Notes: a model not told the origin generated them from the sequence alone. Positions 41,630 to 53,576 are shown, numbered from the stretch's first letter. The stretch is DNA of 64,000 nt from Parietichytrium sp. I65-24A (GCA_012862575.1 BLSF01000015.1:1-64000); one strand, 5' to 3'. A program made the numbers and translations.

Positions 41630-42658
41630 CTTTATTGCCGTCAATGTATTTTATTTATATCTGTGTTTGTGTCTATAGTGATTGGTAGGTGAGAATGAAC
41701 GGCTTCGTCGACAGCCGTCCTGCAACTATACAAGCAAAGCTCATCGCAAATGAAAACTAGAATTTAGAATTTTTAGTTTAGAAAACTCGAAAAGATTAGA
41801 ACAGTTCACCGTTCCTCGGACCCTGACCTACCATGTCAAATCCGGGCTAGGTTCAGGGTTCTTGGCACTTATTTCAAACTGATCTTATGCGTAGCCTAAA
41901 GAGCTTATAAATACTAACCTTTATCTTATACGACAAATAGGAGCATTCGAAATGCGGGAAAAGAACCCAAAAGACTAGTCTTTGATACGTCTCCTTTACT
42001 TGTCGCATTTGGTAGTAACATCTGATCACTATTTACATTAGCACTCCCCATTCGAAAAGATTGAACTCGAAACAGCCAACCTATACACAACCATTAACTA
42101 CCCCTACAGCTTCCCGAATGCTCTTGAAGAACCCAGTTCAAACGGAAAGCGGAAGCTCAGTTCTTCCCAAGTTCTTCCTTCCCACGACCACCACAACCTT
42201 TTTTTTTTGAATGAGACTACCCCTCGTCTACCGCACCCGCTATTCCAAATCGCCTTTTAAAAAAAAGAATTAAAAAATGGTCGTAAAAATCAAAGAAAAA
42301 TCGAGGAAAATGCCATTCAATTGATTTTTTAAAGAACGATTTTTTGAAATTTGAAAACAGCAACATCTCTCTCATTCTCTCTCTCAGCAGACCAGCAGAC
42401 CAGCAGATCTCCAACTCAACCCACTCGTTGACACACACCGCAGTACGCATACTGTCCGCGCGGACACCTGCCGAGCCGCGGTTCGTGCGCGTGAACGAAG
42501 TTGACTTTGGAGTCGTTGGTGACTAGGTGGTCTGGTGACTAGGTGATCTGGTGATCTGGTGATTTGGTGGATTTTGGCAAATTCGGCGGATTTGGTGGAT
42601 TTTGGCAAATTTGGCGGAGAGAGAGAGAGAAAGAGAGAAAGAGAGAAAGAGCGGCAAG
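41630..42658. other. Intergenic region with purine-rich repeats before RPA1
   Basis: No gene seen to 42500. From 42526 to 42650, ctggtgact/gatctggtg and ttggcggattt units are followed by (GAGA/AAGA)n, ending nine bases before the RPA1 start codon. Confidence 0.6.
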
Positions 42659-43008
42659 ATGCTGACGAACAATGCGCTGAAGAGCATCGTGGGCGGGGCG
42701 CTGCTGCAGGATCCGGTGTTGCAGGTGCTGCGGATTAAGCAGATTTCGAACGGGAAGCGTTGGAAGCTGGATCTCTCGGATGGCAGTGATATCATTCACG
42801 CGATGTTGGCGCAGCAGAACGCGCATTTGATTGAGAGCGGCGTCGTGCAGGAGGGCGTGGTCATCACGCTGGAGCAGTATGTGTGCAATGAGGTGAATGG
42901 CAGGCACATTCTCATCATCCTGGACTGCAGTGCAAAGGGCAAACACCCTGTTGTTGGGAACCCGCAGCCGCTCGGAGGACCCGCGGCGGCAGCGCCGCCA
43001 CCGCAGCA

Positions 43009-43040
<32 letters not shown>

Positions 43041-44572
43041 AGCAGGCGCCTCAGTTGTTGCGGCCTCAGCACTCCGGACCAGCGAGGCAGTACGGACAGA
43101 ATCCGGACACTGGCCCTGCGCCGATGCAGCTCTCTAACACGCCGATCAAGGCCGAGCCGATCAAGCAGGAGCGCCGCACGGATCAGTTTGTGGGCCGCGG
43201 CCCTGTGGCGCAGATGCCGATGATGAAGACTGCAGACGGCACAGAGCGCATCATCCCCATCCAAAACATCAGCCCTTACCAGAATCTGTGGACAATCAAG
43301 GCTCGTGTCACCAACAAGACCGACATTCGCAAGTGGGACAAGGGTCCCAACAACCAGGGACAGCTTTTCTCGACCACTTTGATGGATTCTCAGGGCACCG
43401 AAATCCGGGCCACCTTCTTCCGCGACGCCGTGACGAAGTTTTTCGACATGATTCAGGAAGGCAATGTGTACACATTTTCCGGCGGCCGAACCAAGATGGC
43501 CAACAAGGAGTATTCGCGAGTCAACAACGACTTGGAACTCACCTTCGACGCGAACGCGGACATTCGCCACGTGCCAAAAGACAATTCTATTCAAGAGGTG
43601 CACGTCAACCGCACCATGATCGACCAAATCGCAAGCGTCCAGCCCAATGGCATGTGCGACGTTATTGGTGTGGCTCTGGAAATCGGCGAAGTGCAAGAGT
43701 TCACCTCCAAGTCCGGCAAGGAGCTTACAAAGCTCGAGATCAACATCGTAGACGAGAGCAATGCGTCCATCCGTCTGACCATGTGGGGTGACCGCGCCAA
43801 AGATTTCAAGGCAAAGTCCGAGGAGGTCGTCAATCCAGTGATTGGGGCAAAGAACTGCCGCGTCAGTGATTGGGGTGGCCGGACGCTTGGCACAGTCGGA
43901 GGCTCCCAGGTGTTGATCGAGCCGGATTTGCCAGAGGTCCCAAAACTCCGAGCATGGTTCGAGGCTGGCGGCCACACACAGGTGAGCTCCCTGTCCAACA
44001 GCATGGGTGGCGGCGGCGGCGGTGTCATGGCGCCAAAGTCTATCTTTGATAGGTACTCAATCGCAGCGCTGAAGGAAATGAACCTCGCCAACAACCCGAA
44101 GGGCGAGTTCGCAGAGGTCAAAGCCACAATCTCCATGATTCACAGCGAAAAAATGTGGTACGAAGCTTGTCCAGTCGAGGGCAACAACAAGAAGGTGACT
44201 CAGAACGCGGATGGCAGCTGGAGCTGCGAGAGTACCGGGGAGCAGTTCTCCACGAAGGAGAACCGGTACATCTTGCGCATGGCTGTGACTGACCACACAG
44301 GTTCTACCTATTGCCAGTGCTTCCACGACCAGGCACTCAAGGTGTTGCAGCATTCCGCAGACGAAATGGAGATGATCAGGGAAAGTAACCAGGATCTGTT
44401 CAACCAGTACGTGGAGGATGCCAGATTTCAGACTTTTATCTTTCGCATCCGCGTCAAGGAGGAGGAGTACCAGGGAGTGAAGCGTGTGAAGAGCTCCATC
44501 TCGTCGCTCACGCCGGTGGACTGGGCACAAGAGTCCAAAGAACTCATCAGGGCAATAGAAAAGTACAACTAG
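42659..44572 (+). CDS. RPA1: Replication protein A large subunit (RPA70)
   Basis: Largest subunit of the single-strand DNA binding complex for replication, repair and checkpoint signalling. 637 aa from ATG 42659 (MLTNNALK). N-terminal OB fold (DBD-F, ~1-110), then a Pro/Gln linker with a polyglutamine run (~115-130). DBD-A begins at ~200 (PYQNLWTIKARVTNK), followed by DBD-B (~320-430) and DBD-C (from ~475). In DBD-C the usual four-Cys zinc ribbon keeps Cys504 and Cys523, but position 509 is Asn and position 526 is Thr, so one Cys of each pair is lost. The aromatic residues in the DBDs (F/W) look kept. A long open frame on the opposite strand is a shadow of this gene. Confidence 0.96.
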
Positions 44573-45303
44573 AGGATTGTGACGAATTTCGCAAACCTAC
44601 CGCCCCGCCTAACCCCCTCTCTCACAGATTGACCGAACCCATCTTTCAGCTCGCTGAAGCTTTATTGTATTGCATCCATCAGCACACTTGCATCTTGTAT
44701 TTCTTTCCCGTCGCAACTCGATCATCTTTGATCCATCCAACCTACCATTCTTTCCGCTCGCTCACGGAATTCGCTCGAGCCTAGTGGACTTGAAGAAGAA
44801 GAAGGAGGAGGAGGGAACCAAAAGCGTAAAAGTCATAAAACATAAAAACACGAAGGAAGAAATCAGACAGAAAAGAAGTAGTTCCTCTTCGAATGAACAG
44901 GACCGACGCACACAAACCAGAAACAAGCCGACAAAAGGGCTCTGCTGACTGCTGTGCTATAGCCTGGGTAGAGTGACAAAAACGTCTCGCAAATTGTTAA
45001 TTGGGCTCTGTGAGCCAAACGCGACGAGGCGAAGAGAAGATATTTATAGTTTTCAACAACGTTCACATCAGTTTGTCGTCAAGGAACCTGCCCTCAGATC
45101 CATAACATCGCATCGGATTTCGCCCTTTTTGGCTCCCTCCGCTGGTCCATGGTTGCGCCGGCTGGCTGTGGACGCTTGCGCACCAAACCCCAACATCAGA
45201 CAACAAACATGCCATAAACATGACGCGGTCGGCGGGCACTCCATGCCTTTATCCGATCCAGCAATCTTTCAGGACAGCGCGAGCCCGCAAGAATGGGGAC
45301 ACT
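44573..45303. other. Intergenic region, convergent 3' ends
   Basis: Between RPA1 and the SRR1-like gene. Contains an A/G-rich stretch (44791-44890). No gene seen. Confidence 0.5.
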
Positions 45304-46380
45304 CTAACACTTTTGGAGTCGCGCAGGGTCCGGCCTCGCATCGAAGACCCCTGCCGCCGCGGCCTCGTCCACGTTCACCGTCTGCAGCACCACGTCATTG
45401 AACGCCCTCTCCACGTCCTGTCTCGTCGCCATCTCGCTGTCCCCGACAACGTTTGCGCCGATTCCTCGCACCCTGATGTACGGGAGCACGTTCGCTGCGC
45501 ACTTGCAGTCCTCGGGGGGCGCGAGGGACCTATTAAAGTACGCCACCAGCCGATTGCCTATCACCGTCACTTCCCGCAGCAGCTGCGGGGACCAATTGGC
45601 CCACAGGACGTTGTTGTACAGCGGGAGCGGGCAGTGCGGCATGAAGAAGAGCGTGGCCGCGGCGCGCTGCTCCTGCTGCAACAACTGTTGTTGCTGCTGT
45701 TGTTGTTGTTGTTGTTGTTGTTGTTGCTGCTGCTGCTGCTGGTGGTCGCCCACGCAGTGCGCCGTCCCCGCAGCGTTGTCCGCGAGGACGGCGAAGCCCA
45801 TCTGCTCGAGTACGCTTCGGTCCGCCGCCGTAAAGTCCGGGTCGAACGCCTCGAGCACAGCATTGCGTTCCGCGAGCGCCTCCACCAGGTGCGACAACAG
45901 GCCCAGCTGCAGCTGCGCGCTGCGCGTGGAGAGACGGCCCAGTCCCAGACACACCACGCGCGAGAACCGCGCGCCACATTCACCTTGACTTTGACCTTGA
46001 ACGGCGGAGCAGATGTCGCCGACCAGATGCGCCGCGTCTCCTCCGGCGGCGAAGCGCGCGCGGAGTTTCGGGAACGTTCGCGCGAGCCACTCCTCGGGCG
46101 ACGCGATGGCGTCCCCGTGTCCGCTCTGCGCCGCGAGACGAGCGAGACGACCGGCTGCGGGGGCGATGGGAGAGGGATTGGGCAGCGCCATGGAGGAGGA
46201 TGCGGCGGATGGCGTGGCGAGGAAGCGATTGTGGGACGAGGAGGGCGTGCGCGTGTGCGCGTGGGACGCGTGGGACGCGTGGGACGTTTGGGACGACGAG
46301 GAGGATGGGACGCTGCTGGGACGCGCGCGGCGCCGGTGTTTGCGGACCACGAGAGTGAAGCCATCGTCCGCGTCGGCCAT
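45304..46380 (-). CDS. SRR1-like protein
   Basis: 358 aa from the ATG at 46380 (MADADDGF) to the stop at 45304. SRR1 proteins are linked to phytochrome and clock signalling in plants and have related, poorly understood forms in animals and fungi. SRR1 hallmarks: CLGLGRLSTRSAQLQLGLL (residues ~145-163), FDPDFTAADRSVLEQMGF, a hydrophobic FFMPHCPLPLYNNVLWANW and VTVIGNRLVAYFN. A polyglutamine run of about 23 residues (~213-236, mixed CAG/CAA) is inserted just before the HCPLPLY motif, inside the domain. The N-terminus is low-complexity (Ser/His/Ala) with an arginine patch. A long + strand open frame overlapping it is a shadow. Confidence 0.88.
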   Translation of the reverse strand: MADADDGFTLVVRKHRRRARPSSVPSSSSSQTSHASHASHAHTRTPSSSHNRFLATPSAASSSMALPNPSPIAPAAGRLARLAAQSGHGDAIASPEEWLARTFPKLRARFAAGGDAAHLVGDICSAVQGQSQGECGARFSRVVCLGLGRLSTRSAQLQLGLLSHLVEALAERNAVLEAFDPDFTAADRSVLEQMGFAVLADNAAGTAHCVGDHQQQQQQQQQQQQQQQQQQQLLQQEQRAAATLFFMPHCPLPLYNNVLWANWSPQLLREVTVIGNRLVAYFNRSLAPPEDCKCAANVLPYIRVRGIGANVVGDSEMATRQDVERAFNDVVLQTVNVDEAAAAGVFDARPDPARLQKC

Positions 46381-46980
46381 CTTGGATCAGTGATCCAAGT
46401 CGTGTGTGTGTGAGTGCGAAACCCGCACGTGCGGGTTTGGAACCTGCGCCGCTCACAAAGCTTCTTTTTATAACTGTGGTGTGAGGAAGCGTGTGTACAT
46501 GCGGGGGCGCAGCTTTCAACTGTCTCTCAGCTTCTCAGCTTCTCAGCTGTGGGGACTGTGGGGACTGTGGGGGCCACTCATGGTTTCGATTCTTAAGGAT
46601 AAGCCTATGGAGCTCTGTAGTACTTCGCGAAGGGAATTGCGTTCCGCAGCGGATGTGTGGTGTTCACAATCAACAATCAAAACAATCAATGAACATATTC
46701 TGTCATTGCGGGAGAAAAGTTAAGGGACCCACGCGCGACGGGCCTCTGGAGAGAGATGTGGCGCGCATGAAAGGGAAGGTTTGAACGAGTGAAAGAAACA
46801 TGCTTCATTGATTCAGACGCGCTGGAATGTACAGGGAAAAATATTGAGTCAGGGTGGAGGAAGGTCAGTCAGCATGGAGGCAGCTCTGGCTCTGGCTCTG
46901 GCTCTCGAGCAAGTACAGAGAGCTGCCGGTCGCGGCGGTGACCGACCTTCGTTTCGCGGCGGCCAAAGGAAGGAGGGAAT
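46381..46980. other. Intergenic region
   Basis: Contains GGGGACTGT units (46551-46575), a CTTCTCAG run and CTGGCT units (46885-46905). No gene seen. Confidence 0.5.
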
Positions 46981-49184
46981 TCAGAACTCGACCGAACCTG
47001 CTGTGAACGATACGTCCCTGTCGCGGTCCTCCGCCAGCCTTGCAAGGCATGCGTGGTAGAGCTCGACATTGTCGCGAGGTTCGCTCTTCACCATTTTTAC
47101 CAACGCCTCGGCCAGGACCAGCCGCACATTGGCGACTTTGTCGTTCGCCAACGCCAAGAAAGGGTCCAACAGGGACTTGTTGAGCTCCTGCATGTACACT
47201 GGGTCGGAGTGCAGCTCAAGGCAAATCGCGACGTACTGTTGGCGTTCATAAAAGTGCGGCGAGGTTGCAAAATTCAAAATGTTGTCGATCAAGGCTTGAT
47301 ACTTGTTGTTCTCCTCCGAAGTGCGAAGACGCTTCAAACCTGGGCCAACCATTGAGTGGCACGCACTGCGCACTGACTCCACGTCGTCTCTCAAAAGCTT
47401 GCTTGCTATGGGTATAATGACAGAAACCGTCTCTTGAATTCCGAAAAGTTGAGTGAACTCTTTCATCTGCAACGCCACAGACCTTCTAAACCGCCATTTC
47501 GAGTTCTGCTCGTCGCCGTAGCAGTTGCTATGCACGACGCTCCCGCCAAAGTAGGGCAGTGCTTCCGCGGATTGGTCACGCGCAGCCGAAGAGCTGTTGT
47601 TGCCCCCTGCCGAATCCCCCCCGTTGGACCCGGAACCCGAGTTATGGCCACACACCTCCGTGAGAATCTCTAGGTACTTGCCGCGGACCTGCGGGTCCAG
47701 CGCGGCATAAAACTTTGCCAGCGACTCGACAACACCAAGCCTGACGTCTTCCACATCAAGCAGAAAGCTGCGGAGGGCAGGCACAAGTGCGCTTTCTGCC
47801 TTCTGCGGGCCAAGAATTGTGGCAATCTCATGGAGGGCAAACGACAACGTTCGTCGCACGTTTCTGTGGGAACACATGGCCAAAGACTTGAAGGCTGGCG
47901 CCAAAAGCGAGTCCCACTTGTCAGGACTGGTGAGAACAACGGCCGGGAAGTTGAACGCACAACAGAACATGATGTTACTGGCAAAGTCCATCTGGTGGTG
48001 CCCACCAACGAGACTCTCAGCTCCGGCGCGGAGAGTTGCAGGGATTCCGCTGGACCTCCGCGCCGAAGGATTCGTGGACTTCTCAGCGTCTTTGTTGATC
48101 CAACACGCATCCCCAGAGTCGATCTTGGTCATGTCCACGAAACGCTGTATGAGAATGTCCGGAACTTGTTCTGATGGCAGGGAAGCAATAAAGCGCCCCA
48201 GGCGCTGTGACAAGGCCCCGCGTACCCACTTAGATTTGTCCGCCGCCAGGGTATCCGAGAGAGGCAAGAGTTGATCCACGCGAACGTCCTTCTCGACTGC
48301 CTCGGAAATCAAGGCGAGCGAGTCCGCGCAAGCCTTGCGCACGCCCCATATAGAGTCGTTGCATAACCTCACGAAAGTTGGCAATAGTCTATCTGTTGAT
48401 CCGTCTGCAATGCGAAGAATTTTATCCATGCAATATGCCACAGCCCTCCGCACTTTGAAACTGGGATCTTGCGAGAGAGATATTATTTCCTGCGCGACAG
48501 AAAAGAGAAGAGAACGCATCCCGGTAGGGAATGATCAAGCGTCAGTCATAGTCCCGGATGCTCTTTTGTTTTGAAAGAACGAAGAGAAAACACGCAACTT
48601 ACGGGTACACAAAATTGTTGACAAAGCATGGGCCCGAATTTCGGCGCGAGACCGTTGAGTAGCCCGGCAGAAGTTATGCGAAGACTATCGTTGGACTCGT
48701 CATGAGCTAGCTCGAGAACGATTGTTAGCACATGTTCCATCAAATCGTCTTCCTTTACGTAATCCGCCACCTGTATGAGAGACACCGAGGCAGACTCGCG
48801 CACATCCTGTATTTTGTCTGAAACTAGCTTGCCATACACTGGTAGGAGCGCCTTAGTCATGGACTCATAGGCCTCCTGCGATCCTTGCTCGTGGCAGAAC
48901 TGACACAACAACGCTAGCTGAGTACACAAATTTTGTCGAACCACGGGCTCTTGGTCACCAGCGATCTGTTGCACAAGCGGGAAAAGCCTATCGTTCGACA
49001 CCTCAAATCCAGCGCTACGCGCGGTGTCATTAAGCATCATCACGTGCACCAACCTCTGAAGCTCCACCGTGCCAGTGGCGTATCTGACCACTCGTTCTAC
49101 ATCGTCAAGTTCCGGGTCGATGGCCAGGTCCTCGAAAGTAGGCCCATCTACTTGGCCATCCTGCGACTCGTCCTCCATCCACAT
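46981..49184 (-). CDS. PPP4R1: Protein phosphatase 4 regulatory subunit 1 (HEAT-repeat), two exons
   Basis: Scaffold of a PP4 phosphatase holoenzyme, in animals acting on NF-kB and HDAC3 signalling. Exon 1 is 49184-48603 (ATG, MWMEDES). The intron 48602-48490 (113 nt) begins GTAAGT and ends in a pyrimidine-rich CTCTTTTCTGTCGCGCAG. Exon 2 is 48489-46981. The joined protein is 696 aa. HEAT repeats run throughout; diagnostic PPP4R1 blocks are LCNDSIWGVRKACAD, KWVRGALSQRLGRFI, RRTLSFALHEIATILG and WRFRRSVALQMKEF. It lacks the long central acidic insert of the vertebrate protein. A Gly/Asn/Ser-rich loop (GSGSNGGDSAGGNNSSS) interrupts a late repeat. A two-codon upstream ORF (ATG GAA TAA) precedes the start. 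Confidence 0.93.
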
Positions 49185-50362
49185 GGTCGCCGCCCTTATT
49201 CCATGCAAACGATTCGCAACACGCTATGGCTTTGCCACCTTGCTCTGCCTCGAGACAGCGATCAAGTCTACGTCCCTCGATCTGACTGTGAATTCCGAAC
49301 TTTTCTCGACGTCCAAGACGCTCCGAAGCGAGTGATGATTCTACAGATTATAAAATATCCGCAAATGTCTGAACAATTTCGAGACTGGACCGAATCATAC
49401 ACACGGACACGAGCGGACCAATGAAATATGTGTATTGGTCCCCCAAACCCCGTGATGACACACACACACAACAAAAAATCGCCAACAATTTCGAGAGCCC
49501 CCTTACCCACTCCGGTGTAAAACTTTGACTGCCTGCACTCCGTGTGCGCTCGGCCCACACTTATATAACCCTCCGCGGACGCTTTCTCCAGCTTTCTCCA
49601 GTCCCCGCAGGAAGCTTTTGGACAGTCTTCTGGCCGCTCTCCCGGCTACGCTCTGGCACCCTTTGTCCAGAGTCTCGGCCGCTCTCTCTCTCTCTCTGTC
49701 TCTCTCTCTCTCTCTGCAGCGCTCCCAGCCCATGCACTTCCCACACCTGCCAGCGTCCCCGCAGTACGCTAGCTGTGGGGGCAATTTGCCGAGTCTGCAC
49801 CTGCGAACACTTCAATTTTGCCGACGACTGTGGGGATCCTCTCCGCTACCGTTAACAGTAGCGAGGACTAGCGCCTCTTGTGAAACAGAAGAAGAAAGGC
49901 GCGGGATGACGCGCGGATGACGTCATCGTGCCGATGTGGCAATGCACGGGTTCTTCTGCGGAGAACCCGAGAACCGGGCCACTTTCCTCCTTCCTAGCCC
50001 CATATCGTAGGCTACCCGTAGAACTATCCTGTGTGTTCTGTGGGCTGGATGACTTTACACCTGGTAGTATCTCAGTTACTCCAGCGTGCATTCCCGCATT
50101 CCTACCCCAAATTCTATTTGAGGCCTACCCCTCCCCCAGTCTTCAAAGTCAGCAACTCTTACCAGCGCATTAAACACCCCTACACACCCATCCAAAAGCC
50201 TAGGTGACTTGTAGCATCCCACGTCGAAAGAGGAGACCCGGTTGTCCCTTTTCGTTCAGGTGCTAGCCAGTGGCATAGACAACACTAGGAAAAGGAGCGT
50301 ACGCGTGGGGGGTACGCGGAGAAATATAAATAGCCGTGAGGGGCGCAAGTATGCAGAGGGGA

Positions 50363-50396
50363 ACGAGCAAGCAAGCAAGCAAGCAAGCAAGCAGGC
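50363..50396. repeat. (CAAG)n microsatellite
   Basis: About seven CAAG units, slightly broken at the ends. Confidence 0.95.
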
Positions 50397-50549
50397 ACGG
50401 AGGCAAAGTGGGGAGTAAGAGAGGAGGCTGCGCCAAGTTTGAAGTTCTGGTAGTTCTGGCATATATGATATATGAGTTGGAGCTTCTCGGAACGGGAGCT
50501 CAATTTTGGTCGACAAGTCGATAGATTTGGCTGCGAGAGGAGGTCATAG

Positions 50550-50563
50550 AACAACAACAACAA

Positions 50564-50595
<32 letters not shown>

Positions 50596-50611
50596 ACAAC
50601 AACAACAACAA
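50550..50611. repeat. Compound (AAC)n(ATC)n(AAC)n microsatellite
   Basis: Symmetric composite: about five AAC, nine ATC, five AAC units. Confidence 0.95.
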
Positions 50612-50944
50612 GTGCGCGGGATATCAAGTGTTGGAGGATACGGAAGTTTCCTTGGGAAACGTGCATACATAGACATATACATTCGTTGGCGGCGCCCTAG
50701 GTTCAAAGGACTCGGACAGGGCATTGTACAGGGATTCTCAAAGTTGTGGACAGATACAAACAGATACGTGGGAAATTATTGGAGACGGGGCTTGGCAAAT
50801 CAGGTATTTCGGAGTATCGAGGTGACTGTGGTGACTGGACGCATCTCGTTTTTGTTGGCTCGGCAACCATTGCCAAAGAAGCTGGCTGTAATCTAGAGGT
50901 TTCGACTGATCCTGTTCCTGGCGCGAGAGAACTCTTCGTCCACC

Positions 50945-52837
50945 ATGGCCGAGGAGGAGGCCGCCGCGAAGGAATTTCGCAGCGGCGGCCGCGAGCTCCG
51001 CAGAGTAGGTAGTTGGACTGAGTTTGAGCATAATGAGACTAAGCAGCATTTCTGGATGCATAAAACTTCATTTCAAATTAGATTCGAGACGCCTTACGCG
51101 CAGCCGGGCGAAGCCGGAGACGAAGATGCACAGTCGAAGAGCGACCACGCAAAGTGGCTGCAGGAACTGGAGAAGCGGAGAGAGCTAGCCAAAATGTTCG
51201 TGAAGAAGCTGCAGATAAAAAAAGAGGAGGCCGTAGCGACTCCAGCCGCTAAGCTGTATTCCACTCGCGCGAGAGAAAGCTTTCGGGTTAGACCGGCTAA
51301 AGATGTCAACTCGGTACAGGAGAAGGAGCGAGCCGATCGGCAGAAATTGCGGGATGCGATTACACAGCAGGCTTTCTTTGTGGGCGAAGAAGGCAATTGG
51401 GAAAAGTATGTACATCGGACCACGGGTGACGACTTTTATATTCACAAAGTGACATTCGAGATATCAGCTTCTTGTCCTGACAATTCGGATGATGAGGAGA
51501 GCAATGGCATGGAGAGCATTCTTAGTACCTTGCAGGAAGAGTTGGAAGCTGCGGAACAGGCACAACCGCCTCCTATTCCACCGAAAATAAAAAGAGTAGA
51601 GCCAACTTTGGTTAACAAATCGGAGCAGAACCATGGCTTAGTGGAGTTTACTGGCTCGGTCCAGCTCAAGGGAGGGCCCAGCACCTCGGAGTCTTCTGCA
51701 AACGTGTCAGCGGACCGAAACTCCGCCCCCTCACTGTCAACGCCGTCTTCTCCGTCGTCGCCAACCCTCCATCCTGTGCAGTCCATGTACGTTCCCAAAG
51801 CAAGAACGAGGGAGCCTTCCAGCCACCCTACTTTAAAGCATGCTGCCACGGAAGAGCTCAATGTATACAACTTAGCTTCGCCCAGTTCGGCAAGGTCGGG
51901 CAAAGGTTCTGTTCGTGGTTCCGCAAGCAATAAAGCCCGCGAAACCCGTCACAAGTATGCGGAAATTATATCGGAAATCGTGTCGACCGAGGAGGTGTAT
52001 TACAAAGAACTCTCCGCAGTTTTGGACATTTATGTGGCCTGGCTGCGATTTTATGCCGCAGGGTCAGGTGGTTCGTCGGCAAGTAAGCTTGGGTTGAGCC
52101 ATGCGCAAATTGATCAGATCTTTGGTCCAAATTTGGAGGAGATTCGGGTTCTAAGCGGCCAGTTGCTGGCTAAATTGAAGGCCGCGCAGAAGGCAGATCT
52201 CAATTCGGTTGGCAGCATCGTGGACATTTTTTTGGAAATGTCACGAAACATGCACGCGTATGCACCGTACAACACCTCCTATTCCTCGGCGTACATGATG
52301 CTGAAAAAGCAGATTTTAAAGCTGGACAAGCCGTCCTCAGATGGAATTTTTTCAGCGTTGAGTAGAACCAAGCTGACCAAGAGTAAATCGGGCCCGCCAA
52401 ATTTTCTGGGAATTTGGGAAGAGTTCAGCGCAGCCCATCTTCGATCAGAAGTGATTTTCAGCTTTCTCATCAAGCCCGTGCAGCGAATTCCGCGGTATTG
52501 CTTGCTGCTGAATGAGCTGCGCAAGGCTCTGCCCCAGGATAGTGAGCATGTGGAGTCACTCACGGATGCGTGCCATGTATACGAGACAGTTACCAGCGAA
52601 ATCAACGAGTCTGTTCGAGCTCATGAAAAGCTGGTGAGGATCTTCGGCAATGAGTTGGAAACCCCTATGACAAGTCGTACGCTGGACAGCGGGTCCAACC
52701 ATCTCAAGTTCCAAAACGTCTATGGCGACGCCATCGCAAAGAGTTCGAGCGGCTCCGCCTCCAGTGCCGGCTCGCGGGAGGAAATCATGCGTAATCAGAC
52801 CCCCACCGCGCGCCGCAAGCTTAGTAAACTATTATGA
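50945..52837 (+). CDS. RhoGEF (DH domain) with two WW-like motifs, no PH domain
   Basis: Guanine-nucleotide exchange factor for Rho-family GTPases. 630 aa from ATG 50945 (MAEEEAA). Residues ~22-48 and ~150-177 are two WW-like units (W..F.H..T..HFWMHK and W.KYVHRTTGDDFYIHK). They are degenerate: the second conserved Trp is Phe/Tyr and the final Pro is lost. A Pro-rich stretch (PPPIPPKIKR, ~212) and a Ser/Pro linker lead to the DH domain at ~328-570. The CR3 signature FLIKPVQRIPRYCLLLNEL is intact (~507-525). The protein ends ~60 residues later in a Ser/basic tail. The PH domain that normally follows DH is absent. Substrate GTPase unknown. Confidence 0.9.
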   Translation: MAEEEAAAKEFRSGGRELRRVGSWTEFEHNETKQHFWMHKTSFQIRFETPYAQPGEAGDEDAQSKSDHAKWLQELEKRRELAKMFVKKLQIKKEEAVATPAAKLYSTRARESFRVRPAKDVNSVQEKERADRQKLRDAITQQAFFVGEEGNWEKYVHRTTGDDFYIHKVTFEISASCPDNSDDEESNGMESILSTLQEELEAAEQAQPPPIPPKIKRVEPTLVNKSEQNHGLVEFTGSVQLKGGPSTSESSANVSADRNSAPSLSTPSSPSSPTLHPVQSMYVPKARTREPSSHPTLKHAATEELNVYNLASPSSARSGKGSVRGSASNKARETRHKYAEIISEIVSTEEVYYKELSAVLDIYVAWLRFYAAGSGGSSASKLGLSHAQIDQIFGPNLEEIRVLSGQLLAKLKAAQKADLNSVGSIVDIFLEMSRNMHAYAPYNTSYSSAYMMLKKQILKLDKPSSDGIFSALSRTKLTKSKSGPPNFLGIWEEFSAAHLRSEVIFSFLIKPVQRIPRYCLLLNELRKALPQDSEHVESLTDACHVYETVTSEINESVRAHEKLVRIFGNELETPMTSRTLDSGSNHLKFQNVYGDAIAKSSSGSASSAGSREEIMRNQTPTARRKLSKLL

Positions 52838-53337
52838 ACCATTTTTGTTTGGACGAACTGACACAATCAATTATCTCACTCTCTCCATGGACACATCATC
52901 AAACGACCCCGAGAAGTAGAAAACAAAACCGACCGTCATCGCCAGAACGCCTTTAACTACACATTCAACACAACACATTTCAATCAACACATACAAATCA
53001 ACGCACTTCAACCACGAGAACACGTCAACTCGTGGAATGTCTATCACCAATGCGTTCCGCACCATCTAACCCATTTCCCTACTCTAAACCCTAATCACGT
53101 CCGTTGCCAAATACGTTTTCGCGCTACCTCTCCATAGCCAACCCCTACACCGGTCCCATTACCCCAAACGCTAGCCACTGCTAGGCACCGGGAGGGAGAA
53201 AGCAAGAGTGCGCGGTGGGCCACTCCGCAACTCCATCTAAATCGTCCCTCACTAACGCACAGTCACTCATTTCCGTAACAGTAGCGTACTCGCGGCGAAT
53301 TGGCGCGCACCCTCGCTGGGAGAAGGAAGGGGCCGGT

Positions 53338-53395
53338 GGGACGCAAGGGACGCAAGGGACGCAAGGGACGCAAGGGACGCAAGGGACGCAAGGGA
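53338..53395. repeat. 9-bp tandem repeat (gggacgcaa) x 6
   Basis: Six near-perfect units, followed at once by three TGGCCAAG units (53403-53426). Confidence 0.95.
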
Positions 53396-53576
53396 CAACT
53401 TTGGCCAAGTGGCCAAGTGGCCAAGTGCGAAGAGTGAAGAGTGCAGAGTGAAGAGTTTTGAAAGAGTTAATTAAAGTTAAGAGTGGAGAGCGATACTTTG
53501 GCGCTTTGTTTAGGTACCTGACGCGAGATCGTGGCGCATCAAGCGTGCGTTGGAGCGCATTTGTCGCGTGGAGATA

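Larger units (their letters stand above)
49185..50944. other. Intergenic region, divergent promoters
   Basis: Holds a (CT)n microsatellite (49681-49715), CAAG units (50363-50396) and AAC/ATC tandem repeats (50550-50611). No supported gene. Confidence 0.55.

Noticed and set aside
42539-43975. 478-codon open frame on the minus strand
   Set aside because: It is a shadow of RPA1; the + frame has clear OB-fold motifs and the minus frame is Leu/Arg/His-rich.
45220-46413. 397-codon open frame on the + strand
   Set aside because: Shadow of the SRR1-like gene; very Arg/Leu-rich, with a polyleucine run that is just the reverse of the polyglutamine tract.
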